A stretch of 64,000 bases of DNA from NCBI GenBank assembly GCA_024234735.1, contig JACKNV010000014.1, forward strand, positions 5,326-69,325. Direction: 5' to 3'. Below are positions 8,929 to 17,174 of this stretch, in pieces. Under the pieces are notes generated by a model. The model was not told the DNA's origin. It saw nothing but the letters and a program-made list of their open reading frames with translations, and searched no databases. Source of the stretch: Pseudomonadales bacterium (GTDB taxonomy: Bacteria; Pseudomonadota; Gammaproteobacteria; Pseudomonadales; Halieaceae). The translations under genes were made by a program, and so were the position numbers. Position 1 is the stretch's first letter; each line of letters starts with the position of its first letter.

Positions 8929-10230
8929 TCAGCTGGCGGGGATCAGCAATTTCTGCCCCACCATGATCTTCTCGCCGCTGATGCCGTTGCGGATCTTGAG
9001 GTCCGCCAGCGGCACGTTGAAACGCTGGGCGATGGCGGACAGGGTGTCGCCCCGGGCGATGGTGTACTGCTGGCCCTGCTGCTGCTTCTGCCAGGCGACC
9101 AGGGTGCCCGAGGGCGGGTGCGCCAGGAACCACTCGCGGATACCGGCGTGAATGGCGCGGGCCATCTTCTTCTGGTAGGCGCTGCTGGCCAGCAGGCGCG
9201 ACTCCTCGGGGTTGGAGATGAAGCCGGTCTCCACCAGGATGGAGGGAATATCCGGCGACTTCAGCACCGCAAAGCCGGCCTGCTCCACCCCCTTCTTGTG
9301 CAGCTTGGCGATGCGATCCATGTTGTGCAGCACCTTGCCGCCCAGCTTGAGGCTGTTGTCCAGGGTGGAGGTCATGGACAGGTCGGCCAGCACCCCGGCG
9401 AGAATATCGTCCTTGTCCGACAGGCTGACGCCGCCCACCAGGTCGGATTCGTTCTCGCGCTGGGCCAGGTAGCGGGCCGCGGTGCTGGTGGCGCCGCTGG
9501 TGGACAGGGCGTACACCGAGGCGCCGCGGGCCTCCTTGCGCTTGAAGGCGTCGGCGTGGATGGACACGAACAGGTCCGCCTGGCGCTGGCGGGCCAGGTC
9601 GCGGCGCCCGCGCAGGCTGACGTAGTAATCGCCGGTGCGGATCATGGTGGGGGAGAAGCCCTTGTCGGCCGCGAGCAGGGCGTTGAGCTCTTTGGCGATG
9701 GCCAGCACCACGTCTTTCTCGCGCTTGCGGTTGGGGCCGATGGCGCCCGGGTCCTCGCCGCCGTGGCCGGCGTCGATGGCGATGATGATGTCGCGTTTGT
9801 CACTCTGGTGTACGGTCTTGGTGGGCGCCGCCTGTTGCTGCGGCGACCTGTCGTAGAGATCCAGCACCAGGCGATCACCGGCCTGGTCGTTGGCCCTGAG
9901 CAGGAAGCTGCGCGGCTTGACGTCGGCGTTGAGCTCCAGCACCACCCGCAGGTCGTCGCCGTCGCGTATGCCGGTGCGCACCAGCGCCACCGGGGTACCC
10001 GCCAGCGGCAGGTCGGACAGGGTGCTTTTGATGGTGGTGTCCTGTACGTCCAGCACGATGCGGCTGGGGCTGTCCAGTTCGATGAGCTTGTGCTCGGCGG
10101 GGCCGGACAGGTCGAACACGATGCGCGTGTGATCGGGGGCGCGCCACAGGCGCACGTCATGCACCTCGACAGCCCCAGCCGGGAACGCCAACAGCATTCC
10201 CAGGAAGACCCGGATCCACGTCCTGCCCAT
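8929..10230 (-). CDS. amiC: N-acetylmuramoyl-L-alanine amidase (AmiB/AmiC type) with LysM
   Basis: Periplasmic zinc amidase that cleaves the amide bond between MurNAc and the stem peptide, needed to split septal peptidoglycan. The 433 residues show a signal peptide (1-20), an AMIN domain (about 25-125) for wall targeting, an Amidase_3 domain with AIDAGHGGEDPGAIG, REKDVVLAIAKEL, SIHADAF and ILVETGFISN carrying the zinc and catalytic residues, and a C-terminal LysM (about 389-432, YTIARGDTLSAIAQRF). ATG at 10228-10230 has GGGAG five bases upstream. It lies between tsaE and mutL, the classic arrangement. The AmiB/AmiC assignment is by architecture. Confidence 0.92.
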   Translation of the reverse strand: MGRTWIRVFLGMLLAFPAGAVEVHDVRLWRAPDHTRIVFDLSGPAEHKLIELDSPSRIVLDVQDTTIKSTLSDLPLAGTPVALVRTGIRDGDDLRVVLELNADVKPRSFLLRANDQAGDRLVLDLYDRSPQQQAAPTKTVHQSDKRDIIIAIDAGHGGEDPGAIGPNRKREKDVVLAIAKELNALLAADKGFSPTMIRTGDYYVSLRGRRDLARQRQADLFVSIHADAFKRKEARGASVYALSTSGATSTAARYLAQRENESDLVGGVSLSDKDDILAGVLADLSMTSTLDNSLKLGGKVLHNMDRIAKLHKKGVEQAGFAVLKSPDIPSILVETGFISNPEESRLLASSAYQKKMARAIHAGIREWFLAHPPSGTLVAWQKQQQGQQYTIARGDTLSAIAQRFNVPLADLKIRNGISGEKIMVGQKLLIPAS

Positions 10231-10265
10231 GTCACTCCCGCCCTGCGCGCCAGGGTCTACAGCAA

Positions 10266-10736
10266 TTATTCTGCCTGCATGCGGCCCAATACGGCCTTCC
10301 CCAAGTCCGTGGCGGCATGCAACAGCAGGCGACGGCCGGAGCCCTCGCGCTCTATCTTAATGCTTATGTCTGCCGGGGGCAAAGCGCCCGCGCCCCGCTG
10401 CGGCCACTCCAGCAGGCAGATGGCGCCCGCGCCAAAGTAATCGCGAATACCCAGGAACTCCAGCTCCTCGGGGTCGCCGAGGCGGTACAGGTCGAAATGG
10501 TACACCTGCTGGGCGCCCAGCAGGTAGGGCTCCACCAGGGTGTAGGTGGGACTCTTCACCGCGCCGGCGTGCCCCAGGGCGCGCATGAAACCACGCGTGA
10601 ACGTGGTCTTGCCCATCCCCAGCTCGCCGTCCAGGTAGACCACCAGGGACGGTTCGGCGGCCGCCGCCAGGCGCGCCCCGCAGGCGACCATGGCGGCCTC
10701 GTCCGCCGCCAGCAGCTCCAGAGTAGCGGCGCTCAC
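10266..10736 (-). CDS. tsaE: tRNA t6A37 threonylcarbamoyladenosine ATPase TsaE
   Basis: TsaE is the ATPase that resets the TsaBD complex when making t6A37 in ANN-decoding tRNAs. The 156-residue protein has Walker A GELGMGKTT (about 37-45), SPTYTLVEPY, the HFDLYRL segment and a late LLEWPQR motif, all diagnostic. The start is GTG at 10734-10736, which shares four bases with the nnr stop (GTGA), so translation is probably coupled to nnr. No upstream ATG is available in frame. The nnr-tsaE-amidase-mutL order is conserved. Confidence 0.94.
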   Translation of the reverse strand: MSAATLELLAADEAAMVACGARLAAAAEPSLVVYLDGELGMGKTTFTRGFMRALGHAGAVKSPTYTLVEPYLLGAQQVYHFDLYRLGDPEELEFLGIRDYFGAGAICLLEWPQRGAGALPPADISIKIEREGSGRRLLLHAATDLGKAVLGRMQAE

Positions 10737-12265
10737 CCCAGCAACGCCCGCATGTGCGCCATGAGGTCGCTGGCCAGCAGCCCGCGCTGGCCCTGCTGCG
10801 CGGCCAGGTCCGCGGCGGCCCCGTGCAGGCACACCCCCAGGGCCGCCGCCTCGAGGGGCTCCCGGCGCTGGGCCAGCAGCGAGCCGATGACGCCGCTGAG
10901 CACATCGCCCATGCCGCCACTGGCCATGCCGGGGTTGCCGTAGTCGCTGAGCAACAGCTGGCGGCCGTCGGTTACCAGGCTGCCATTGCCCTTGAGTACG
11001 GCCACGCCGCCGTAGGCCTGTTGCAGGGCGCGCGCCGCGGCGCAGCGGTCGGCCTGCACCGCGGCGGTGGCGGTGCCCAGCAGGCGCGCCGCCTCCCCCG
11101 GGTGCGGAGTGAGCACCCAGCTGTCCCGCCGGGGCTCGGCGACCGCCCGCCCGGCCGCCAGCAGGTTGAGCCCGTCGGCATCCAGCACCATCGGTTTGCC
11201 GCTGGCCGCGGCCGCCTGCAGCAACTGCTCCGACCAGGGCGACTGCCCCAGCCCGGGGCCCACCACCAGCACGTCGGCGGCCTCCAGTAACGGCGCCAGG
11301 TCCTGACCCGAGCGCACCCCGATAGGCATGGCCTCCGGGGTGCGCGCCACCAGCGGTGCCACGTGTTCTTCGCGGGTCGCCACCCGCACCAGGCCGGCGC
11401 CGCAGCGCAGCGCCGCCTCGGCCGCCAATGCCGCGGCCCCGGCCATGCCGCGCTCGCCGCCAACCACCAGCACCGTGCCGTACAACCCCTTGTGGGCGGT
11501 GGCGGGCCGTGCCGGCAGGCGAGCCAGCAGCGCTTCCAGCTGCAGCCGGTAACTGTCGCAATCGACTGCGGCGTATACCTCCCCCGGCACCCCCAGGTCG
11601 GCGAACACCACACTGCCGGTGTAGTCCGCGGCGGCGTTGGTGAACAGGCCGCGCTTGCGGCCGATAAAGGTCACCGTGACATCGGCGCGCACCGCCGCGC
11701 CCAGCACCCGGCCACTGTCGGAACACAGGCCGGAGGGAATATCCACGGCCAGCACCCGCGAGCCGCTGCAATTGATGGCGGCAATGGCCTCGCGATACTC
11801 GCCGCGCACCTCGCCCCCCAGGCCGGTGCCCAGCAGGGCGTCGACGATCACGGCGTTGCCCAACAGCGGCACATCGGCGAAAGCTTTGACCGACACCCCG
11901 TTGGCCTGCGCCTGCTGCCTGGCGAGCAGCGCGTCGCCGCCGATCTTGCCGGCGTCCCCCACCTGCAGCACGGTCACGGGAATACCGCGTTTATGGGCCA
12001 GGTCGGCGATCAGGAAACCGTCGCCGCCGTTGTTACCGGTGCCGCACAGTACCTGGATGCGCACGGGATGCGGCCAGTTCTCCAGCAACGTGGCGAACGC
12101 GGCGCTGGCGGCGCGCGACATCAGGGTGCTGCCGGCGATGCCGTGGTCCTGGATGGCGCAGCGATCCAGTTCGCGGGTCTGGGCCGCGGTGTAGAGGCGC
12201 TCGGTGCCGGTGGTGTCCAACTTTTCTCTCCGGTATGTGATTTTATTCCGCATCGTGGCCGGCAT
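10733..12265 (-). CDS. nnr: bifunctional NAD(P)H-hydrate epimerase / ADP-dependent dehydratase
   Basis: Repairs hydrated NADH and NADPH: the N-terminal YjeF domain (about 30-225) epimerises the R form and the C-terminal ribokinase-fold domain (about 240-510) dehydrates the S form using ADP. Motifs visible are CGTGNNGGDG and GKRGLFTN in the first domain and VVGPGLGQS, TPHPGEAARLL and GGMGDVLSGVIGS in the second. I chose ATG at 12263-12265, which has GAAGG six bases upstream; a TTG six bases earlier and an ATG twelve bases later are alternatives. It is divergent from queG across about 107 bp and overlaps tsaE. Confidence 0.93.
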   Translation of the reverse strand: MPATMRNKITYRREKLDTTGTERLYTAAQTRELDRCAIQDHGIAGSTLMSRAASAAFATLLENWPHPVRIQVLCGTGNNGGDGFLIADLAHKRGIPVTVLQVGDAGKIGGDALLARQQAQANGVSVKAFADVPLLGNAVIVDALLGTGLGGEVRGEYREAIAAINCSGSRVLAVDIPSGLCSDSGRVLGAAVRADVTVTFIGRKRGLFTNAAADYTGSVVFADLGVPGEVYAAVDCDSYRLQLEALLARLPARPATAHKGLYGTVLVVGGERGMAGAAALAAEAALRCGAGLVRVATREEHVAPLVARTPEAMPIGVRSGQDLAPLLEAADVLVVGPGLGQSPWSEQLLQAAAASGKPMVLDADGLNLLAAGRAVAEPRRDSWVLTPHPGEAARLLGTATAAVQADRCAAARALQQAYGGVAVLKGNGSLVTDGRQLLLSDYGNPGMASGGMGDVLSGVIGSLLAQRREPLEAAALGVCLHGAAADLAAQQGQRGLLASDLMAHMRALLG

Positions 12266-12372
12266 GGCCAACCTTCAATTGCTCGTATTCGTAACACGCA
12301 ACAAAAATACCATCGCCGGACAACAGTATCTGGCAAAATTGTACACTCAACCATGCCGCCACCGGTGCTGAT

Positions 12373-13455
12373 TTGCCTCAACCACTGCCCACAAAGGAAC
12401 AACAGGCCCTGGTGACCCAGATTCGCCAGTGGGCCACCGAGCTCGGCTTCCAGCAGGTGGGCGTCACCGATATCGAGCTGGGCGAGCACGCCGGCTACCT
12501 GCAGAAGTGGCTGGACGCCGGCTATCACGGCAGCATGGAGTGGATGGCGCGCCACGGCAGCAAGCGCACCCACCCGGCGCAACTGGTACCCGATACCTGC
12601 CGGGTGATCTCGGTGCGAATGGACTACCTGGCGGCGGACACCCAGCCGCTGCAGGTGCTCGCCTCGCCGGACAAGGCCTACGTCTCGCGCTATACCCTGG
12701 GCCGGGACTACCACAAGCTGCTGCGCAAACGCCTGGCCACCCTGGCCAAGCGCATCGAGGCGGAGGCCGGGGGCGGCCACTACCGGGCCTTCGTCGACAG
12801 CGCCCCGGTGCTGGAGCGGGCCCTGGCCGAGAAGGCCGGGCTGGGCTGGATCGCCAAGAACACCATGCTGATCAACTCAGAGGCCGGCTCCTGGTTTTTC
12901 CTGGGGGAGATCTACACCGACCTGCCCCTGCCCGCGGACACGCCGCAGGCCAGCAAGCACTGCGGCAGTTGCAGTGCCTGCCTGGAGATCTGCCCCACCG
13001 ATGCCTTCACCGGGCCTTTCCAGCTGGATGCCCGCAGGTGTATTTCCTACCTGACTATCGAGCACCCGGGCAGCATCGACCCGGCACTGCGCCCGCTGCT
13101 GGGCAACCGCGTGTTCGGCTGCGACGACTGCCAGCTGGTGTGCCCCTGGAACAAGTTCGCCCGGCCCACCGGGGAGCGCGACTTCCGGCCCCGCCACGGC
13201 CTGGAAGACGCGCAGCTGGCAGAGCTGTTTCTATGGGACGAGGCGACCTACCTGGCCAATACCGAGGGCTCGGCCCTGCGCCGTATCGGTTTCGAGCGCT
13301 GGCTGCGCAACCTGGCGGTGGCACTGGGCAACGCGCCCGCCTCCGCCGAGGTGGTGGCCGCCCTGCAGGCGCGCGCCGCGTTTCCCTCGGAGCTGGTGCG
13401 CGAGCATGTGCACTGGGCCTTGCGTCAACACGGGGTAAGCTCACCCCTGGAGTGA
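12373..13455 (+). CDS. queG: epoxyqueuosine reductase QueG
   Basis: QueG reduces epoxyqueuosine to queuosine in tRNA using cobalamin and two [4Fe-4S] clusters. The 360-residue protein shows both ferredoxin-type motifs, CGSCSACLEICPTDAF near 196-211 and CDDCQLVCPWNKFA near 255-268, with DARRCISYLTIE between them, and a helical C-terminus. There is no in-frame ATG at a sensible position; TTG at 12373 gives an N-terminus that aligns with E. coli QueG, and a CTG four codons on is the alternative. The gene is divergent from nnr, its usual neighbour. Confidence 0.94.
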   Translation: MPQPLPTKEQQALVTQIRQWATELGFQQVGVTDIELGEHAGYLQKWLDAGYHGSMEWMARHGSKRTHPAQLVPDTCRVISVRMDYLAADTQPLQVLASPDKAYVSRYTLGRDYHKLLRKRLATLAKRIEAEAGGGHYRAFVDSAPVLERALAEKAGLGWIAKNTMLINSEAGSWFFLGEIYTDLPLPADTPQASKHCGSCSACLEICPTDAFTGPFQLDARRCISYLTIEHPGSIDPALRPLLGNRVFGCDDCQLVCPWNKFARPTGERDFRPRHGLEDAQLAELFLWDEATYLANTEGSALRRIGFERWLRNLAVALGNAPASAEVVAALQARAAFPSELVREHVHWALRQHGVSSPLE

Positions 13456-13499
13456 TCTCTGCCTGGGTTACGGTTCGCTATAGAGCAAAGCAGGCTGGC

Positions 13500-13576
13500 G
13501 GGTTTGGCCGGCAGATTTCAAATTCGCCTGCTTCCCCGATACTCGCATTCGAATTTGAAATCTCCCGTCCAAACCC
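13500..13576. repeat. palindromic repeat, 23-bp-core family, copy 1
   Basis: Inverted arms 13500-13526 and 13550-13576 match at 25 of 27 positions and enclose a 23-base core (13527-13549). The core is the reverse complement, at 19 of 23 positions, of the core in the second copy 77 bp downstream, with the 17-mer GCGAGTATCGGGGAAGC identical. The arms of the two copies are unrelated except for an inner TTCG/CGAA. It sits between convergent queG and orn, so it could also act as a transcriptional stop. Confidence 0.8.
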
Positions 13577-13629
13577 TTGTTCGGTGCTTCTCATCGAAAC
13601 ATCGTCTGAACAGATAATCGAATCGAGGA

Positions 13630-13698
13630 TCCGGGCGGGAAAGTTTTTTTCGAGCGCGAGTATCGGGGAAGCGAGCGAAAAAAACTTTCCCGGCCGGA
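13630..13698. repeat. palindromic repeat, 23-bp-core family, copy 2 (opposite orientation)
   Basis: Arms 13630-13652 and 13676-13698 pair at 22 of 23 positions and include T7/A7 runs; the core is 13653-13675, containing GCGAGTATCGGGGAAGC. Because copies 1 and 2 are inverted, the two loops are complementary and could pair with each other in one transcript. The T-run inside the stem may help termination for queG or orn. No open reading frame is present in 13456-13734. Confidence 0.8.
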
Positions 13699-13734
13699 GC
13701 CGTTAGCCAGCATCAATCCAGGGACCAGGGACTG

Positions 13735-14280
13735 TTACGGCAAACGCAGCAGATGCTCCCGGTAGTAACGCAGCTCCTCGATGGACTCGCGGATATCCGC
13801 CAGCGCCAGGTGGGCGGCACTCTTGCGGATGCCCGCCTCCAGCTCCGGCCGCCAGCGCTGCATCAGGATCTTGAGGGTGCTGACGTCCAGGTTGCGGTAG
13901 TGGAAATAGGCCTCCAGCTCCGGCATGTAGCGCGCCATGAAGCGCCGGTCCTGGCAGATGCTGTTGCCGCACATCGGCGACGCCCCGGGGGGTACCCACT
14001 GCTCCAGAAAGGCCAGGGTGTGGCGGGTGGCGCTGTGCTCGTCCTGGGCGCTGGCCCTGACCCGCTCCACCAGCCCGGACTGGGTGTGGTGGGTGGTGTT
14101 CCACTCGTCCATGGCGGCGAGCACCGCGTCGTCCTGGTGAATGGCGATCACCGGCCCCTCCGCCAGGGTATTGAGCTGGCTGTCGGTGATCACCGTGGCG
14201 ATCTCGATCACCACATCCCGCTCCGGGTCCAGGCCGGTCATTTCCATGTCTACCCAGATCAGGTTGTCGACACTTTGCAT
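13735..14280 (-). CDS. orn: oligoribonuclease Orn
   Basis: Orn is the DEDDh 3'-5' exonuclease that degrades di- to pentaribonucleotides, including pGpG from c-di-GMP breakdown, relevant to the HD-GYP protein at the right end of the window. The 181 residues match E. coli length and show WVDMEMTGLDPERD (first Asp and Glu), TVITDSQLNTL, and a late HLALADIRESIEELRYYR. The frame is open further upstream, but ATG at 14278-14280 gives the family start MQSVDNLIWVDMEMTG and has AGGAA upstream. It is divergent from an inserted gene that separates it from rsgA. Confidence 0.96.
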   Translation of the reverse strand: MQSVDNLIWVDMEMTGLDPERDVVIEIATVITDSQLNTLAEGPVIAIHQDDAVLAAMDEWNTTHHTQSGLVERVRASAQDEHSATRHTLAFLEQWVPPGASPMCGNSICQDRRFMARYMPELEAYFHYRNLDVSTLKILMQRWRPELEAGIRKSAAHLALADIRESIEELRYYREHLLRLP

Positions 14281-14328
14281 AAGCCTGTTGTTCCTCGTCC
14301 ACGTAGCTGCCGGCAGTGTAGCAAATTG

Positions 14329-14378
14329 CCTCGACAGCGCTACACGAGCGCCCAATAATGGCGCTCATGCCAAACTGT
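14329..14378 (+). repeat. direct repeat, left copy (duplicated rsgA start region)
   Basis: This 50-base segment repeats at 15835-15891. Both begin CCTCGACAGCGCTAC, share CCCAATAATGG and end in an ATG followed by AAACTGT. In the right copy that ATG starts rsgA; here it opens an eight-codon frame (14367-14393) that closes at once, consistent with a severed rsgA 5' end. The pair brackets the gene at 14390-15697. Confidence 0.75.
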
Positions 14379-14389
14379 GAAAGCACCCC

Positions 14390-15697
14390 ATGACAGCAAA
14401 GCGAAGCCACATGGCCACAGGTTACTACCCCAGCCCCTGGCCGGGTGAGGACGGCGGCCCCCGGCGGCTGCAGGTCGCATCGGGGCTGGAGGGCCTGGCT
14501 ATCCAGGCGGGCGAATCACTGAAGATCAAGGCCGCCAGGCGCCTGTCTACAGGCAACATGGTGGTCTTGCGCGAGCCCGGGGAGGTGTACCTGATGCATG
14601 TGGATACCCTGCGGGGCAATATCGGCATGCATTGCCACGCGCACGTGGAAAAACTGGACCCGGAGACGCTCGAGCCAGTCAGGAAGTCCGGGAATTTGCC
14701 GGGCGGCAACTGGTGGCCCGGGGGCATGTGTGTACATCGCAACGGCGACATCTACCTCACATTCGGGCGCTGGACCCATCGACTGAATCCGGACTGCGAG
14801 CTGATGGCCTCCTACGAATTACCCCAGGACCTGCCCTACAACTCCCACGTGGTACTCGACAACGGCTTCATCGTCACCAAACCCATAGCAAGCGACGTGG
14901 ATACTTTCATCGTAGTGCTGGATCCGCAAACCATGACACAGGCGTGCCCCCACACGGTCATGCCGGAGCCGTCGATCTCCCGCCTGAGCGCCCAGGGCGA
15001 CCACGTCTATGTCACCGGCGTGCGCACCCTCTACCGCTACCGGTTCGATGCCGATAGCCGCACCATGGCGCTGGATGAAACCTGGTCCCTGGACTACATA
15101 GGCGACACCACCCAGACCTATGGCTGGGATCCAGTCCTGGACGGGCAAAACCTGTGGTTCATGGACAATGGCGAACACAGAATGGGCGGTCTTTCGCTGT
15201 CCATGCGCGGCAGTGGGGTCAACCCGACGCCGAACAATCTTATCAGGGTGTCGCAACACGATGCCTCCAACCACAGCATCGTTCCAGTCTGTGGCAGGGC
15301 GAACGGCAGTGTGACCAACCCGCCACTGTACTGCCCGCAGCGCAATATCATCCTCGCCTACGATTCGTCCAATGCGGTCGTGCGGGCCTGGCGGCATAAC
15401 CCTGCAACAGAGGAACTGGCCCGCCTGTGGACGCGCCACGATTTCTGCATGGGCGGCCACACCATCTACTACCCGGATACCGGTGAAATCGTCACCTCGG
15501 ATTACCCGAGCCTGAAAAGCTTCAAGGGCCTGCGCGAGGGCGAAAACAGCGTGGTGCTCGATATAGAGACCGGTTTGGAGAAAGCCCGCCTGCCAATGGG
15601 TAACTATCTGCAATCGGTCACGTTCTCCTCGCCGGGATGGGGGCGAGACTTTTACTGGCTTGGCCTGGACCGGTTGTCGCGCATCGCGGTGGAGTGA
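14390..15697 (+). CDS. beta-propeller-like protein of unknown function, inserted between orn and rsgA
   Basis: A 435-residue protein with no signal peptide. Its text is a run of short beta-rich segments with repeated aromatic/Gly turns (GDIYLTFGRWTHRL, NSHVVLDNGFIVTKP, GDHVYVTGVRTLYRY, NIILAYDSSNAVVRAW, GREFYW-like end), suggesting a WD40/SMP-30-type propeller, but I recognise no catalytic signature and give no function. ATG at 14390 or 14411 could start it. Compared with neighbours it uses more AT-ending codons, and it lies between orn and rsgA, which are normally adjacent, inside a duplicated rsgA start region. It looks acquired. Confidence 0.75.
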   Translation: MTAKRSHMATGYYPSPWPGEDGGPRRLQVASGLEGLAIQAGESLKIKAARRLSTGNMVVLREPGEVYLMHVDTLRGNIGMHCHAHVEKLDPETLEPVRKSGNLPGGNWWPGGMCVHRNGDIYLTFGRWTHRLNPDCELMASYELPQDLPYNSHVVLDNGFIVTKPIASDVDTFIVVLDPQTMTQACPHTVMPEPSISRLSAQGDHVYVTGVRTLYRYRFDADSRTMALDETWSLDYIGDTTQTYGWDPVLDGQNLWFMDNGEHRMGGLSLSMRGSGVNPTPNNLIRVSQHDASNHSIVPVCGRANGSVTNPPLYCPQRNIILAYDSSNAVVRAWRHNPATEELARLWTRHDFCMGGHTIYYPDTGEIVTSDYPSLKSFKGLREGENSVVLDIETGLEKARLPMGNYLQSVTFSSPGWGRDFYWLGLDRLSRIAVE

Positions 15698-15834
15698 CAC
15701 TCACCACGCCGGCCACTGGTCGCGCACTCAGCGCCGCGGGATTGCCCGGCGAAGTCACGCCAGCCAAAGCGGGCGAAGAACCCACGGCAACGGGCAGATT
15801 ACAGTCACCGACGGGGTGTATTCGCTGCAGATAA

Positions 15835-15891
15835 CCTCGACAGCGCTACCCGGGGGCCCAATAATGGGCTCCATGTCAAAACGCAAACTGT
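15835..15891 (+). repeat. direct repeat, right copy, containing the rsgA start
   Basis: Partner of the repeat at 14329-14378, differing by a seven-base gap and scattered substitutions. It includes the functional rsgA ATG at 15873. The 137 bp before it (15698-15834) contains no convincing gene and probably came in with the inserted segment. Confidence 0.75.
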
Positions 15892-16886
15892 CCCGGCAGC
15901 AGGCCTGGCGAGTCGAAAAAATCCAGCGCGAGCGCGCCGAACGCGCGCGGCGCCGTGACGCCGCGGCCCAGGACGCGCTCGCCACGGGGGCCCTGGGGCC
16001 GGAACAACACGGCCTGGTCACCGCCCACTTCGGCACCCAGGTGGAAGTGGAGGCGGACAATGGCCGCCGCCGGCGCTGCCATCTGCGCGCCAACCTGGAG
16101 GGGCTGGTCACCGGCGACCAGGTGATCTGGTGCGAGGGCGAGCCCACCGGTGTGATCGTCGCCCAGGTGGAGCGCGGCAGTGTGCTAAGCCGGCCCGACC
16201 CCCACGGCAAGCTCAAGCCGATCGCCGCCAACATCGACCAGATCGTGGTGGTGATCGCCGTGCTGCCGGAGCCCCACGCCAACCTCATCGACCGCTACCT
16301 GGTCGCCGCCGAGACGGTGCACATCGAGCCGGTGATCCTGCTCAACAAGACCGACCTACTGGCGGACGACCCGGCCCGGCAGGAGCAGATCGACGAGTTG
16401 CTGGCCATCTACCCCACCCTGGGCTACCGCATTCTCCACACCAGCAGCCGTGCCGGCGGCCTGGCGGAACTGCACGTCGCCCTGCGCGAACGCACCAGCG
16501 TGTTCGTCGGCCAGTCGGGGGTGGGCAAGTCCTCGCTGGTGAACGCCCTGCTGCCCGATGCCGGGCTGCGGGTGGGGGCGCTGTCGGAGAACACCGGCAA
16601 GGGCACCCATACCACCACCACCGCGCAGTTGTTCCACCTGCCCTCGGGGGGCAGCCTGATCGACTCGCCGGGCATCCGCGAGTTTGGTCTGTGGCATATG
16701 AGCCGCGAGCAGGTGGAGCAGGGCTTTCGCGAGTTCCGGCCGCTGCTCGGCACCTGCAAGTTCCGCGACTGCCGGCATGTGCACGAGCCGGGGTGCGCCC
16801 TGCTGGCGGCACTGGCGGATGGGGTGATCAGCCAGCGGCGGATGGACAGCTACCGGCATATCGTGGCGGGGCTCGAGGACGCTTAG
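15873..16886 (+). CDS. rsgA: ribosome small subunit GTPase RsgA
   Basis: RsgA (YjeQ) is a late 30S assembly checkpoint GTPase. The 337-residue protein has the basic tail MSKRKLSRQQAWR, an OB domain (about 45-110), a circularly permuted G domain with NKTD (G4) before GQSGVGKSS (G1) and DSPGIREF (G3), and a zinc-knuckle CKFRDCRHVHEPGCAL. An ATG nine bases upstream (15864) is in frame, but 15873 matches the E. coli start MSKNKLS. It is normally beside orn; here 1.5 kb separate them. Confidence 0.95.
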   Translation: MSKRKLSRQQAWRVEKIQRERAERARRRDAAAQDALATGALGPEQHGLVTAHFGTQVEVEADNGRRRRCHLRANLEGLVTGDQVIWCEGEPTGVIVAQVERGSVLSRPDPHGKLKPIAANIDQIVVVIAVLPEPHANLIDRYLVAAETVHIEPVILLNKTDLLADDPARQEQIDELLAIYPTLGYRILHTSSRAGGLAELHVALRERTSVFVGQSGVGKSSLVNALLPDAGLRVGALSENTGKGTHTTTTAQLFHLPSGGSLIDSPGIREFGLWHMSREQVEQGFREFRPLLGTCKFRDCRHVHEPGCALLAALADGVISQRRMDSYRHIVAGLEDA

Positions 16887-16958
16887 GCCTCTCAGGCTTC
16901 TCCCGGACACTGGCATCCAACTAGCTACCAATAATGTCCAGGGTCAAACCATAAAGAG

Positions 16959-17149
16959 GTCAGGTGGGGCGGAGGCGGTTGCAGAACAATCAGGTCGCTG
17001 CTTAAGTTTTGCGCGCTCACCGGGAGCTTTCTGCGAGGATTGTCCGAGTCCCAATTTTTCGCGCAGCGAAAAATGGTCGAGTTCCGCAGCAGCCCGGTGA
17101 GCGCGCAAAACTTGCGGCCGTTCTGCAACCGCCTCCGCGCCATCTGACC
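16959..17149. repeat. large bipartite palindrome between convergent rsgA and psd
   Basis: Outer arms 16959-16988 and 17120-17149 pair at 28 of 30 positions; inner arms 17004-17024 and 17093-17113 pair perfectly over 21 bp; unequal unpaired stretches (15 and 6 bases) lie between. The 68-base centre (17025-17092) contains a further hairpin, 17054-17062 with 17066-17074 (ATTTTTCGC/GCGAAAAAT). It resembles the core-plus-private-arms design of the other repeats, but I find only one copy. It could end transcription from both sides. Confidence 0.7.
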
Positions 17150-17174
17150 AATACGGATATGCCCAAAAACTGAA

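Noticed and set aside
13500..13698. CRISPR-like or retron-like structure in the paired palindromes
   Set aside because: There are only two inverted copies with no regular spacers, and no cas, reverse transcriptase or effector gene is nearby.
15814..15828. A degenerate 52-bp-core repeat (GTGTATTCGCTG resembles GATGTATTCACGG)
   Set aside because: The resemblance covers about a dozen bases with no hairpins or inverted arms.
15698..15834. A short gene between the inserted propeller-like gene and rsgA
   Set aside because: Open frames here are fragments without RBS or a plausible protein and run into rsgA or the repeat.
17020..17110. tRNA or structured small RNA gene in the rsgA-psd palindrome
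   Set aside because: There is no cloverleaf, TTCGAAT-type T-loop or promoter; the structure is a simple long inverted repeat.
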